Shown in pieces: positions 8,875 to 16,304 of a stretch of DNA of 41,436 bases. Origin of the DNA: Leyella stercorea (GTDB taxonomy: Bacteria > Bacteroidota > Bacteroidia > Bacteroidales > Bacteroidaceae); NCBI RefSeq assembly GCF_021531655.1, contig NZ_JADYUF010000032.1, positions 1 through 41,436 on the forward strand, written 5' to 3'. Under the pieces are notes generated by a model, which worked only from the letters and a program-made list of their open reading frames with translations, was not told the DNA's origin and searched no databases. A program made the position numbers and the translations under genes. Position 1 is the stretch's first letter, and every line of letters begins with the position of its first letter.

Positions 8875-10290
8875 ATGGCTGAGAAAGATAATATACCAGA
8901 AATGCGTCCTACGTTTGATGCTATCCGCAGGACTGACGAAAACAACAAGGAATATTGGAGTTCGCGCGACCTTTGTAATGCTATGGGATATTCTACTAAC
9001 TGGAAATTCCAAAATGTCATAAATAAGGCAATTGCCGTAGCCAATCAAAAAGGCATGAAGATTGATGACCATTTCAACCAAACGGTTGATATGGTCAAGC
9101 TCGGTAGTGGTGCATATAGAAAGGTGAACATATTCCGTTTGTCTCGTATAGCGTGCATGATTATAGCTGAAAATGCAGACGGAAAGAAACCTCTGGTGCA
9201 ACAAGCAAGAGAATATTTTTCGCAATCCGTTTCTACCACAGAACTTATCCAAAACTCACTGGAATCCAACATATTGCTGTATAAAACAGCACAAGGTGAA
9301 ACCCGCATTGAAGTGATATTCAACAACGAGACATTTTGGATGTCGCAAAAACGCATGGCAGGTTTGTTTGGCGTAGACCGAGCAACGATTGCTTATCACC
9401 TTTCTCAAATTTATGAAAGTGGAGAACTTACAAAAGAGGCAACTTGTAGAAAAATTCAACAAGTTCAACTTGAGGGTGAGCGTGATGTTGAACGTACTCC
9501 TTTGTTCTACAACCTTGATGCCATTATTGCCGTTGGCTATCGTGTGAACAGTTATCAAGCCACACAATTCCGTATATGGGCTACATCTGTATTGAAGGAG
9601 TTTATCATTAAGGGGTATGTACTTGATGACGAACGCCTGAAACAAGGCAAGCATTTCGGCAAGGACTACTTTGACGACTTGTTGGAACGCATCCGTGAGA
9701 TACGCACGTCAGAACGCCGCTATTACCAAAAGATAACTGACATCTATGCAGAGTGTAGTGCTGACTATGACGCAAAATCAGAAAGTACCAAATTGTTCTT
9801 CAAGATGGTGCAGAATATGATGCACTTGGCTGTCACACATCATACCGCAGCAGAGATTGTCTATAACAGAGCTGATGCCGAACAACCACACATGGGACTC
9901 ACTACATGGAAGAAAGCACCAGATGGACGAGTGCAAAAGTCGGACACAATTGTAGCCAAGAACTATTTGTCGGATACCGAACTTAATCAACTCAATGGCA
10001 TAACTACTTCATTCCTTGACCTCGCAGAGACTCGTGCCCAACGCCATATCATTACAACAATGGAAGATTGGCGAAAGCGACTTGCCCAGTTCCTTGCGGC
10101 AATGGACTATGAGGAAAACCCTTCGGCAGGAACTGTTTCGCAAGATGAAGCAAGAGCAAAGGCTTATGGAGAATATGAGAAATATAAGCTCATCCAAGAC
10201 CGTTCATATATATCTGATTTTGACAGATTTAATAATGGTGATGACGATATGCCTCTGCTTCCTTTCGACCTCAATCCAAAGGGAATTTAA
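8875..10290 (+). CDS. DinD-like / RhuM fusion protein in the hsd operon
   Basis: The 471 residues appear to combine two known domains. Residues 1-115 (FDAIRRTDENNKEYWSSRDL, GSGAYRKV, then LSRIACMIIAENADGKKP) resemble DinD/Bro-N DNA-damage-inducible proteins. Residues about 130-450 resemble the RhuM family (FWMSQKRMAGLFGVDRATI, then YNLDAIIAVGYRVNSYQAT and FRIWAT). RhuM proteins are often encoded beside type I restriction genes, but their biochemical role is not settled. It lies between hsdM and hsdS with a short 3' gap, so it is probably co-transcribed with the complex. Family calls are by eye. Confidence 0.82.
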   Translation: MAEKDNIPEMRPTFDAIRRTDENNKEYWSSRDLCNAMGYSTNWKFQNVINKAIAVANQKGMKIDDHFNQTVDMVKLGSGAYRKVNIFRLSRIACMIIAENADGKKPLVQQAREYFSQSVSTTELIQNSLESNILLYKTAQGETRIEVIFNNETFWMSQKRMAGLFGVDRATIAYHLSQIYESGELTKEATCRKIQQVQLEGERDVERTPLFYNLDAIIAVGYRVNSYQATQFRIWATSVLKEFIIKGYVLDDERLKQGKHFGKDYFDDLLERIREIRTSERRYYQKITDIYAECSADYDAKSESTKLFFKMVQNMMHLAVTHHTAAEIVYNRADAEQPHMGLTTWKKAPDGRVQKSDTIVAKNYLSDTELNQLNGITTSFLDLAETRAQRHIITTMEDWRKRLAQFLAAMDYEENPSAGTVSQDEARAKAYGEYEKYKLIQDRSYISDFDRFNNGDDDMPLLPFDLNPKGI

Positions 10291-10350
10291 AATAAAAATT
10301 TGTCTACCAAGCTGGTAGACTATTTCAGAACCATCAATTAAGGATTTAAA

Positions 10351-11388
10351 ATGACAACAAAAATAAATAACGAACATAAAAAACTTAATGTCCCAAATCT
10401 CAGATTTCCTGAGTTTCAGGGGGAGTGGGAAGAACTTGGGCTTTCAGAACTTCTTGATTTCAAGAATGGATTAAACCCCAAACCAGACAAATTTGGCAAG
10501 GGTATAAAGTTCATCTCTGTTATGGACATTCTTAATAATGCAGTCATTACATATGATTGCATTAAGGCTTCTGTTGATGTAACGGAGAAAGAATTATCTG
10601 ACTTTTCTGTTGAAAAAGGAGATATATTATTCCAACGCAGTTCAGAAACTTTGGAGGATGTTGGTAGAGCGAATGTTTATATGGATGATAAAACTGCTGT
10701 ATTTGGAGGTTTTGTTATTCGTGGAAAGAAGAAAGGAGAATATGACCCACAATACTTCAATTATTTGTTACGCAGTCCGTTTGCTCGCAAAAGAATAATT
10801 CCAATGGGTGCAGGTGCGCAACATTTTAATATTGGGCAAGAAGGATTGAGCAAAGTAAAACTGCACTTTGCAAATATAGAAGAGCAAAAGAAAATTGGCA
10901 AAATGCTCTCTTTGCTTGACGAGCGCATAGCAACCCAAAACAAAATCATTGACAAGTTGCAGTCCTTAATCAAGGGAATAAGTAACAAACTACTCAATTC
11001 AAAAGAGGGAATGCTTGTCCGTCTTGGAGCAATTCTTAAAGAACGTTCTGAAAAAACGAAAAAGAATAACCAATATGCAATTTTAAGCTCTACAGTAAAT
11101 GGTTTATTTTCACAACGAGATTATTTCTCAAAAGATATTGCAAGCGAAAACAACGTAGGCTACAAGATTATTCGGCTTCATGACGTGGTACTTAGTCCTC
11201 AAAATCTATGGATGGGCAATATCAATTACAACGATAAATTTGATATAGGAATAGTATCTCCATCATACAAGGTTTTCTTAATTTCAGATAATTACGATAA
11301 AAGATATGTTGCTGCAATGTTAAAGACACACCGTGCTTTATACGATTATCAACTAATATCGGCGCACCCGACAAACCCTGTGGAGTAG
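10351..11388 (+). CDS. hsdS: type I specificity subunit, 3'-truncated by an insertion sequence
   Basis: HsdS recognises the bipartite DNA target. Native sequence runs from the ATG at 10351 to about 11360. It contains the first target-recognition domain (residues about 15-165), the central conserved helix (NIEEQKKIGKMLSLLDERIA, about 175-215) and roughly half of the second recognition domain. At 11361 the terminal inverted repeat of an IS begins, supplies the last nine codons and ends the frame at 11388. A normal HsdS has roughly 380-420 residues, so the end of the second domain and the C-terminal helix are lost. Specificity is probably damaged or restricted to a half-site. Confidence 0.88.
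   Translation: MTTKINNEHKKLNVPNLRFPEFQGEWEELGLSELLDFKNGLNPKPDKFGKGIKFISVMDILNNAVITYDCIKASVDVTEKELSDFSVEKGDILFQRSSETLEDVGRANVYMDDKTAVFGGFVIRGKKKGEYDPQYFNYLLRSPFARKRIIPMGAGAQHFNIGQEGLSKVKLHFANIEEQKKIGKMLSLLDERIATQNKIIDKLQSLIKGISNKLLNSKEGMLVRLGAILKERSEKTKKNNQYAILSSTVNGLFSQRDYFSKDIASENNVGYKIIRLHDVVLSPQNLWMGNINYNDKFDIGIVSPSYKVFLISDNYDKRYVAAMLKTHRALYDYQLISAHPTNPVE
10391..10430 (+). repeat. 40-bp hsdS inversion repeat, copy 1 (active gene)
   Basis: This stretch starts TCCCAAATCTCAGATTT and ends AGTTTCAGGGGGAGTGGGA. It encodes PNLRFPEFQGEW at the hsdS N-terminus. It recurs inverted at 24050-24089 with only 3 mismatches in 40, all in the central CCT/AAG. Such repeats at the 5' end of hsdS cassettes are typical crossover sites of Bacteroidetes hsdS shufflons. 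Confidence 0.8.
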
Positions 11389-11400
11389 GCCGTGCAGATG

Positions 11401-12489
11401 CTAACCCAAAACTGTTGCTAAACGATACATGAAGAATGGTATGTCTATGACTCCTTTTACCTGTGCACGAAAGCATTTGATCTTTGAGTTCAACGCTTCA
11501 GCTGAAGCGTTTGTCTTACGTCCGTCAAAGTAGTTCAGGATTTCATCCTCATAGAATCTGATGGTATCGCGTACGGACTTGATTTCACGCAGAGTGCATG
11601 AAGCCACTTTCTCATACCACCCCTTGAATTTCTGTTTGGCAGTCTCCTTTGTGAGTTTCTTGTTTCTGAATATGGCTCTAAGGGAGTTGATCAGATTGTA
11701 TGCTTCTTCAAGTTTTGGGTAGAGTGCGAAAAGTATCTTCGCACGCTTTTTCTGCGTTGCGCTCCACTTCTCTCGGCTCATGGACAATTGCTTGCGACAT
11801 CGTGTCTGTGCCTCTACAAGAGTCTCGCCATTTTCAAGCCTTTTGGGTTCAAAGCGAGTGTTCAGCCTCATAGGCTTTCTTCCGCGCTTGCTCTTCTTCC
11901 AGTTCTTCCCATGCCTTTTCCTCATTCGCTCGCGGTAAGCCTTTCTCTGCGCTGCCAGATTTTCGAGGTGTTTGCGAAACTCTGCCTTCTGTCTGTTCAC
12001 CTCCTTTATGGCTTTTCGTTTCAGGCGCAGGCGTATCTCTTCGCAGCCCTCTCCACCGCGTTTTACGACATGGAAGCAGTCACGTATGACTGTGGCTTTA
12101 GGGAATGCCTCTCGGGCTATGACACGCATGCAATCTGAGAGATCCATCGTGATATTCTCAACCATTTCACGCTTATCTGCAGGTAGTTGCATGAGAACCT
12201 TCAGTACGTCAGCAGGATTCGTTCCCTTGACTACTGCTATGATTGCACCCTTGCGACCATGGGCATCCTTGTTGTGAACGATAGTGTACAGTTCGCCCTA
12301 GAGGGAGGTCTCGTCTATGCCTTGTTCCTTACCTACGTTTTGCGGAATAAGAATCCACTTGGATGCGTGATCCTTCTGCTCCCACGTCTCGAAGTTACTC
12401 AGGGCGTCCTTGTATCTTTTGGCAAACGTGGAGCTGTTAATCATGTACGTATAACCAATCTGACGAGCGGTTATCGTTTCAGAGTCCAT
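11401..12489 (-). pseudogene. ISL3-like DDE transposase, interrupted by an amber codon
   Basis: The frame starts at ATG 12489, overlaps the upstream transposase ORF by 11 nt, and reads 63 residues to GIDETSL. It then meets TAG at 12300-12298 and continues in the same frame from GELYTIVHNKDAHGRKG to 11401. The catalytic candidates are the Asp of GIDETS, the Asp of MDLSDC and the Glu of SAEALNSKIK, the latter two downstream of the stop. FPKATVIRDCFHVVKR is characteristic of ISL3-type transposases. A one-codon change or short deletion seems to have made the stop, so this copy is probably inactive unless suppressed. Confidence 0.8.
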
Positions 12490-12880
12490 TCGCCCTCTTT
12501 AAAAAAAGCGCGAAGTCCTTCGCGTATCGAGTGCCCTTATGCTTCAGTTCAAACTCCTTGTCAAGGTCAACACTTCTTGTTGTGCCATCCGGCATTGTCC
12601 AACGCCTTCTTCGTATGTGAAGTACCGCCTTCTTGTCGCGGGCTGGATAGTCAAGTAAACATGATTCTGCCCCAAAACCATTGCTCACGGAATCCTTCAT
12701 GTCTGGTGTGCGATTGTCGCGCTCATCCAGATAGATGTGAAGCTCTGTTGTGTAAAGAACATCCTTGTCCAAAGTACGCTGTGTTGCAAAGTCTGTCACC
12801 TCAAAATACTTAAGAACTCCTTCGGGGAGGAAATATGAGGCGAGGCCTTCATACATGTTTATATTGTCATTCTGATTCAT
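12479..12880 (-). CDS. transposase N-terminal region (first ORF of the ISL3/ISAon1-like IS)
   Basis: This 133-residue ORF precedes and overlaps the main transposase frame by ATGGACTCTGA (start of one inside the end of the other). It is basic at the C-terminus (RRRRWTMPDGTTRSVD, KHKGTRYAKDFALFLKR) and probably forms the DNA-binding part of the transposase. Two-ORF arrangements with a short N-terminal protein are familiar in this Bacteroidetes IS group. A run of seven T in the minus strand (CTTTTTTTAAAG) precedes the overlap, but the required shift does not match a simple -1 slip, so separate translation is more likely. Confidence 0.72.
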   Translation of the reverse strand: MNQNDNINMYEGLASYFLPEGVLKYFEVTDFATQRTLDKDVLYTTELHIYLDERDNRTPDMKDSVSNGFGAESCLLDYPARDKKAVLHIRRRRWTMPDGTTRSVDLDKEFELKHKGTRYAKDFALFLKRANGL

Positions 12881-13007
12881 AGTGCAAAGGTACTACTTTT
12901 GGACAATCATGTATCGTTTGGCAACATAGTTTTTGGGTTAGCATCTGCACAGCACTCCACAGGGTTTGTCGGGTGCGCCAGTTTGGGGGATTTTTTATTA
13001 TTTTATG

Positions 13008-13015
13008 CAAAGATA
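13008..13015 (-). promoter_or_regulatory. orphan Bacteroidetes -7 box facing the IS
   Basis: TATCTTTG on the minus strand, read toward lower coordinates, points at the IS right end 29 nt away. No gene now follows it, so the leader of some gene may have been cut off by the IS. The rest of 12980-13170 is AT-rich with no recognisable feature. Confidence 0.35.
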
Positions 13016-13170
13016 CAAAATTCTTATAACACTGACAATTAGATCGTTAGGTTGTTTTTGACTGATTTACGAGCATCCCTAATTAGTCATACTATCAAAG
13101 AACTCTTTGGCTGGCAGCGTAAAACTGCTTAGCCTTTATCTCAAATTTTAACGAACTATTGATTATATTA

Positions 13171-13590
13171 CTAGTTACTACATACAATGATAACCAACAA
13201 TTTATCTTCAAGTTTTTCATCTGTCGCCATACCCCAGATGCATTCTGTATCGCTTGTGAAATAACCACTAATTAGTGATACTATCTGGTTCATCTCATCC
13301 ATTTGCAAAGGATTCTTGGAGGATGTAGCTATATACAGTATTACTTTATTGTAATCTTTATGGCAGATATTGCTGTAGCTGTTCATTTCACGAATGATAC
13401 TATCAATCCTCGTTTCACTAAAATGTGGAAATGAAATGATTCTTCTTTTAAGTATTGCATTAGCATGATAGAGATAGTCAAGATCATTTTTGTCTATCTT
13501 AATTTGCATGCCATTCTGTGTGAGTTGGGCAATAAGCTCTTCTAATTCTTCACCTTGACTAATATTCGATTTAATGTTGTTATCTATCAT
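13171..13590 (-). CDS. FtsZ/tubulin C-terminal-domain-like protein B
   Basis: The chosen start at 13590 overlaps the upstream stop as ATGA, giving 139 residues; the frame could extend to 13653. The sequence follows the FtsZ C-terminal domain from strand to strand. KIDKNDLDYLYH aligns with the 'NLDFADVRTV' region, NKVILYIATSSKNPLQMDEM with 'GVLINITGGPDLTLFEV', and CIWGMATDEKLEDKLLVIIV with 'IIWGAVIDEELGDEVRVTVI'. No GTP-binding half (GGGTGTG) is present in the protein or upstream. It is the last gene of the operon that starts at 14924. Function is unknown; it may cap or co-polymerise with its partner encoded just upstream. Confidence 0.62.
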   Translation of the reverse strand: MIDNNIKSNISQGEELEELIAQLTQNGMQIKIDKNDLDYLYHANAILKRRIISFPHFSETRIDSIIREMNSYSNICHKDYNKVILYIATSSKNPLQMDEMNQIVSLISGYFTSDTECIWGMATDEKLEDKLLVIIVCSN

Positions 13591-14249
13591 GATAATATTT
13601 GTTTTGAGATAAACAATACAACTTCTTTTGTCGATGATTCTCTGAAATTCCAAAAGACATTACCCTCGTCTGGTAACTCGTCAATATATGTCTTGATAGG
13701 ATATAATTCTTCCCCAAACGTATCTGGATTATAATGCTCAACAGTAAATGTCAGCAGATAGTTAGCATGATTTGGATTAATATTCTTTCTCAATTCTGAA
13801 GTTGCTTCACTAATTTTCTCGTTATAAGCGCAAGAATGAACAGAAAGTTCATTTCTGCCTTTAATCATCGTAAAAAAGTCATTAAAATCAAAACAGACTA
13901 ACCCATGAATTTCTACATTGTGACGAATCAAAGACAAAAAGCTTTTGAATTCATTGTAAAATTCATCCTTGTTAGTGAATGACAGAACAGAATCAATGTC
14001 TGCCATTTCTGGAACTTGCAGCTCTGAGTCTATCAGAACTGCAATAGCCCGCTTAGCTTTCTTATGATTGGCAAGTACATTCTTAATATTCTGAATACCA
14101 TTTTTTGATGATACCAGTACCATATTCATCAATACATAAGAACTATTCTCTAAAGAATAGATGTGTTCTGAACGTAGTTGGCTAATAACCAATTCACTGA
14201 CTTGATCAGCCGCAATCAACCTTACAGATTCTAATACTATTTCTTCCAT
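13587..14249 (-). CDS. FtsZ/tubulin C-terminal-domain-like protein A
   Basis: This 220-residue protein also resembles the second half of FtsZ. Residues about 100-220 contain EIHGLVCFDFNDFFTMIKG (compare FtsZ 'GLINVDFADVRTVMS'), then a helix, NYLLTFTVEHYNPDTF, and GNVFWNFRESSTKEVVLFIS at the position of the final 'IIWG....DE.RVTVI' strand pair. The first 100 residues may be a worn remnant of the nucleotide domain (AIAVLIDSEL); the Gly-rich T4 motif is absent. It starts one base after the upstream stop and overlaps the next gene by ATGA, so translation is probably coupled. No function is known to me. Confidence 0.62.
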   Translation of the reverse strand: MEEIVLESVRLIAADQVSELVISQLRSEHIYSLENSSYVLMNMVLVSSKNGIQNIKNVLANHKKAKRAIAVLIDSELQVPEMADIDSVLSFTNKDEFYNEFKSFLSLIRHNVEIHGLVCFDFNDFFTMIKGRNELSVHSCAYNEKISEATSELRKNINPNHANYLLTFTVEHYNPDTFGEELYPIKTYIDELPDEGNVFWNFRESSTKEVVLFISKQILS

Positions 14250-14250
14250 A

Positions 14251-14634
14251 TCATTTAACCTTCACAAACATTGTTCTAATCGCAAGAAGTACCATTATTC
14301 CAGAAATTAGTAAACTAATTGTCTCTCCAGGAATCCATCTATTTCTTGGATCATCATTGAATATACCATAAAAATTAATGCTATCGCAATACCCAATTAC
14401 ATTCGTAGATAAGTGTATATTGACATATCTTTCAACCAAAGTAGGAATTCCCTCATAGTTGATATGCCAGCAACCCAAGTGAAATATTCCGCAAGCAATC
14501 AGGATTAGAGAGAAGGGGGCGGATCCGTTTCTGAAAAATCTATGATGCCAAAGTTTTGAAGAGTAAAACCACGAGTAACCAAGTAAATGGATCAGATTTT
14601 CGTATTTTTTTGTTATGTTGTATTTGTTCTCCAT
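14251..14634 (-). CDS. small two-segment membrane protein
   Basis: The 127 residues contain two hydrophobic spans: FSLILIACGIFHLGCW (about 41-56) and ISLLISGIMVLLAIRTMFV (about 106-124). Between them is a loop of about 50 residues that could lie outside the membrane. There is no recognisable family. It is located between the small leader gene and the FtsZ-like pair, with 1 nt separating it from the latter. A membrane anchor for the FtsZ-like proteins, as FtsA/ZipA serve for FtsZ, is a reasonable guess only. Confidence 0.55.
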   Translation of the reverse strand: MENKYNITKKYENLIHLLGYSWFYSSKLWHHRFFRNGSAPFSLILIACGIFHLGCWHINYEGIPTLVERYVNIHLSTNVIGYCDSINFYGIFNDDPRNRWIPGETISLLISGIMVLLAIRTMFVKVK

Positions 14635-14690
14635 AATTATATAATTAGGATAAAGGGAGATACATAATCTCCATTGTAGAAAATAACAAT

Positions 14691-14924
14691 TTAACCAATT
14701 CTTTCACAAATGAAATATGATCCATTAATCTTGTGAGGATCAATATTAATCCCATATTTGCTCGTGAATAAACTTGCAAGCAATGGCTGCTCGCGAGTTA
14801 ATCCAAGGGGTGGAGTAGTAGAAGTTGTACTTGTTTCTACAAACATTCCTTTTTCAAGTCGCTGACGTTTGTCTGTACATGGGGCATTACCGTTGTTCTT
14901 GACTAAAATTTTCCAATGTGCCAT
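14691..14924 (-). CDS. small DUF6140-like protein, first gene of the FtsZ-like operon
   Basis: The 77 residues (MAHWKILVKNNGNAP, then RLEKGMFVETSTTS, LFTSKYGINIDPHKIN, YFICERIG) resemble the small Bacteroidetes DUF6140 family as I recall it: a beta-rich start, a 'GM.VEV.T' strand, and a 'YGID' helix. No function is known. It begins 33 nt after the conserved operator-promoter (14957-14997) and so leads the fourth transcription unit of the WYL regulon. A 6-bp palindrome (GGAGAT/ATCTCC, 14656-14672) lies in the 56-nt gap before the membrane-protein gene. Confidence 0.55.
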   Translation of the reverse strand: MAHWKILVKNNGNAPCTDKRQRLEKGMFVETSTTSTTPPLGLTREQPLLASLFTSKYGINIDPHKINGSYFICERIG

Positions 14925-14956
14925 AATTGAATATCTAATAAATTAAAATAATATTG

Positions 14957-14997
14957 CAAAGGTAATGTTCAAAAGTGCCGGTTGTGGGCATACCTTT
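14957..14997 (-). promoter_or_regulatory. WYL-regulon operator-promoter, site 4
   Basis: Read on the minus strand, the palindrome TATGCC-N7-GGCACT is followed after exactly 9 nt by the -7 box TACCTTTG (14964-14957). The half-site nearest the -7 box is degenerate (GGCACT for GGCATA). No TTTG is found at the -33 position. It drives the small-protein / membrane-protein / FtsZ-like operon. The remaining gap up to 15052 shows nothing. Confidence 0.75.
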
Positions 14998-15052
14998 GGA
15001 AAATTTAATACCACAGATATAAAAAATTATCGTGGAATAGATCTAAACCTTC

Positions 15053-15310
15053 CTAAAATGCCTCTTGTTCTTCGGGTGCTATTGTCCCATGAGCATACAG
15101 TTCAAAAGCATATATCATTTTGTCAAGGGCTTTATTCCATTTCTCCATAGAAGAGAAATTTCCGGAATATCCATGTTTGTCATATGACCTGAAGGCACGA
15201 AGTCTTGTAGCGATTAACTGCGCTATCAAATGACCAGTTTGCCATATTTCTTCTTCAGGATAGTCATGCTTATGACTCCAATTCTTATTTGATTTATTTT
15301 GTCGTTTCAT
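15053..15310 (-). CDS. small hypothetical protein, last gene of unit 3
   Basis: An 85-residue, hydrophilic, mostly helical protein (EEIWQTGHLIAQLIATRLRAF, then MEKWNKALDKMIYAFELYAHG). It starts 17 nt inside the 3' end of the 332-residue gene, so translation is likely coupled. No family is recognised. The conserved-looking Trp and His residues and the overlap argue that it is a real gene rather than a chance frame. Confidence 0.5.
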   Translation of the reverse strand: MKRQNKSNKNWSHKHDYPEEEIWQTGHLIAQLIATRLRAFRSYDKHGYSGNFSSMEKWNKALDKMIYAFELYAHGTIAPEEQEAF

Positions 15311-16292
15311 CCTTGTTTAAATTATTTGTCATATTATAAGCTGCATATGATATTATGGCCTGGTTACCTAAAGAAGGATCTATAGCAAAAAAAACATGAT
15401 ATTGTTTGCAGCCACACACTGTTGAAACTAAATAATGCAACATCGATTTCTCCTTTGGAGTTAATACTTTTTGACCTGTTGTCACAAGCAGTATCAAGCG
15501 CTCCATATTTGGAATCATCTTGTAGTCTTTGATTAGTCTACATAGATATTCCACACCTGATTCTTTCATAGCAAATGACTGAATTACTTCTGTGCAGAAC
15601 TTCTCAGAGTAAAATAATTGGTATAGATGGTCGATACTGAGATCTTCTAGCCATGGAATTATCTTTGCAATGTATTCAGCGATAACAGATAACCTTCTGT
15701 AATATAAATCCATGAATTCTTCCCTGAATCTTTTCTTTCTCTTCGACCTGTTGGCCTTGGCTTTAGATAGATATTCTTTAGCTTCTTTGGACAGTTCTTG
15801 ATGCTTACATATCAACAACTCTTTCAGTGTGGGGACTTTACCACCATGCTTGGCAATGATATCAGCATAGAAGTCGAATTTATCTTTGTAATTCTTAAAG
15901 TCAGATGGCTTGCAAAACATATCATCGAAACACCGTTCGTGAGTCTGTGGTGTGAATCCGTAAAAAGATGTATGCCACAGGCAGCAAGCCGCAAGCTCTG
16001 GAAGAGGTTCCGTAACGCAATCGTCCACAACAATCTCTTTGGTCAGACAATGTTCCCAAAGGTCACCTTCCATTGGCCATGCTTCTATGTGCTTATCGCC
16101 TTCATAATCTGAGTAATATCCAATCTTACAGACATTCCCATTAGCATCCTTAGATACTTTGGGTTCCAACAAGATTAGCATGTCGTAATGCAATTTATAC
16201 CATCCCAATGCATTATTAACCTTATAATGCTCTACGAGATATGGCTCCATTTCCTTGAATGTTACTTTTTGGAGTAGTTCTTTGTATGTCAT
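15294..16292 (-). CDS. hypothetical protein, 332 aa
   Basis: A cytosolic-looking protein starting MTYKELLQKVTFKEM. The N-terminal part (about 25-150) contains GWYKLHYDMLILLEP and IEAWPMEGDLWEHCL. The middle (about 175-215) is highly basic and helical (KAKANRSKRKKRFREEF). The C-terminal part (230-330) is helical, with CRLIKDYKMIPNMERLILL. I do not recognise a defined family; similar 'MTYKELL....' proteins occur in Prevotella as small regulatory or immunity-like DUFs, but I cannot assign one. It is 12 nt downstream of the 251-residue gene. Confidence 0.55.
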   Translation of the reverse strand: MTYKELLQKVTFKEMEPYLVEHYKVNNALGWYKLHYDMLILLEPKVSKDANGNVCKIGYYSDYEGDKHIEAWPMEGDLWEHCLTKEIVVDDCVTEPLPELAACCLWHTSFYGFTPQTHERCFDDMFCKPSDFKNYKDKFDFYADIIAKHGGKVPTLKELLICKHQELSKEAKEYLSKAKANRSKRKKRFREEFMDLYYRRLSVIAEYIAKIIPWLEDLSIDHLYQLFYSEKFCTEVIQSFAMKESGVEYLCRLIKDYKMIPNMERLILLVTTGQKVLTPKEKSMLHYLVSTVCGCKQYHVFFAIDPSLGNQAIISYAAYNMTNNLNKDETTK

Positions 16293-16304
16293 AATGTTTA
16301 ATTT

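Larger units (their letters stand above)
11361..12979 (-). mobile_element. ISL3/ISAon1-like insertion sequence, 1.6 kb, inserted in hsdS
   Basis: Long terminal inverted repeats bound the element. Both ends begin GGCGCACCCGACAAACCCTG and stay identical for 26 bp, then after a small mismatch share GTGCAGATGCTAACCCAAAA. Two overlapping minus-strand reading frames encode a transposase N-terminal region and a DDE transposase, the latter with an internal amber codon. No clear target-site duplication is visible (AATATC left, AGTTTG right), which suggests rearrangement after insertion. A second right end of the same element lies at 23781-23844 in the same orientation. The family name is from motif recall. 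Confidence 0.85.

Noticed and set aside
12479..12489. Programmed -1 frameshift at the T7 run in the transposase
   Set aside because: The main transposase frame would need a +1 shift and has a TAA just before its ATG, so separate, coupled translation from ATG 12489 fits better.
12187..12813. 208-residue plus-strand frame in the IS
   Set aside because: Antisense to the transposase frames, with no recognisable domain.
13171..14249. The two FtsZ-like genes as one FtsZ gene with a frameshift
   Set aside because: Each frame contains its own complete set of C-terminal-domain strands ending in a final 'IWG/FWN ... VVLFI/LLVII' pair. They are joined by a proper ATGA overlap, so they are two proteins.
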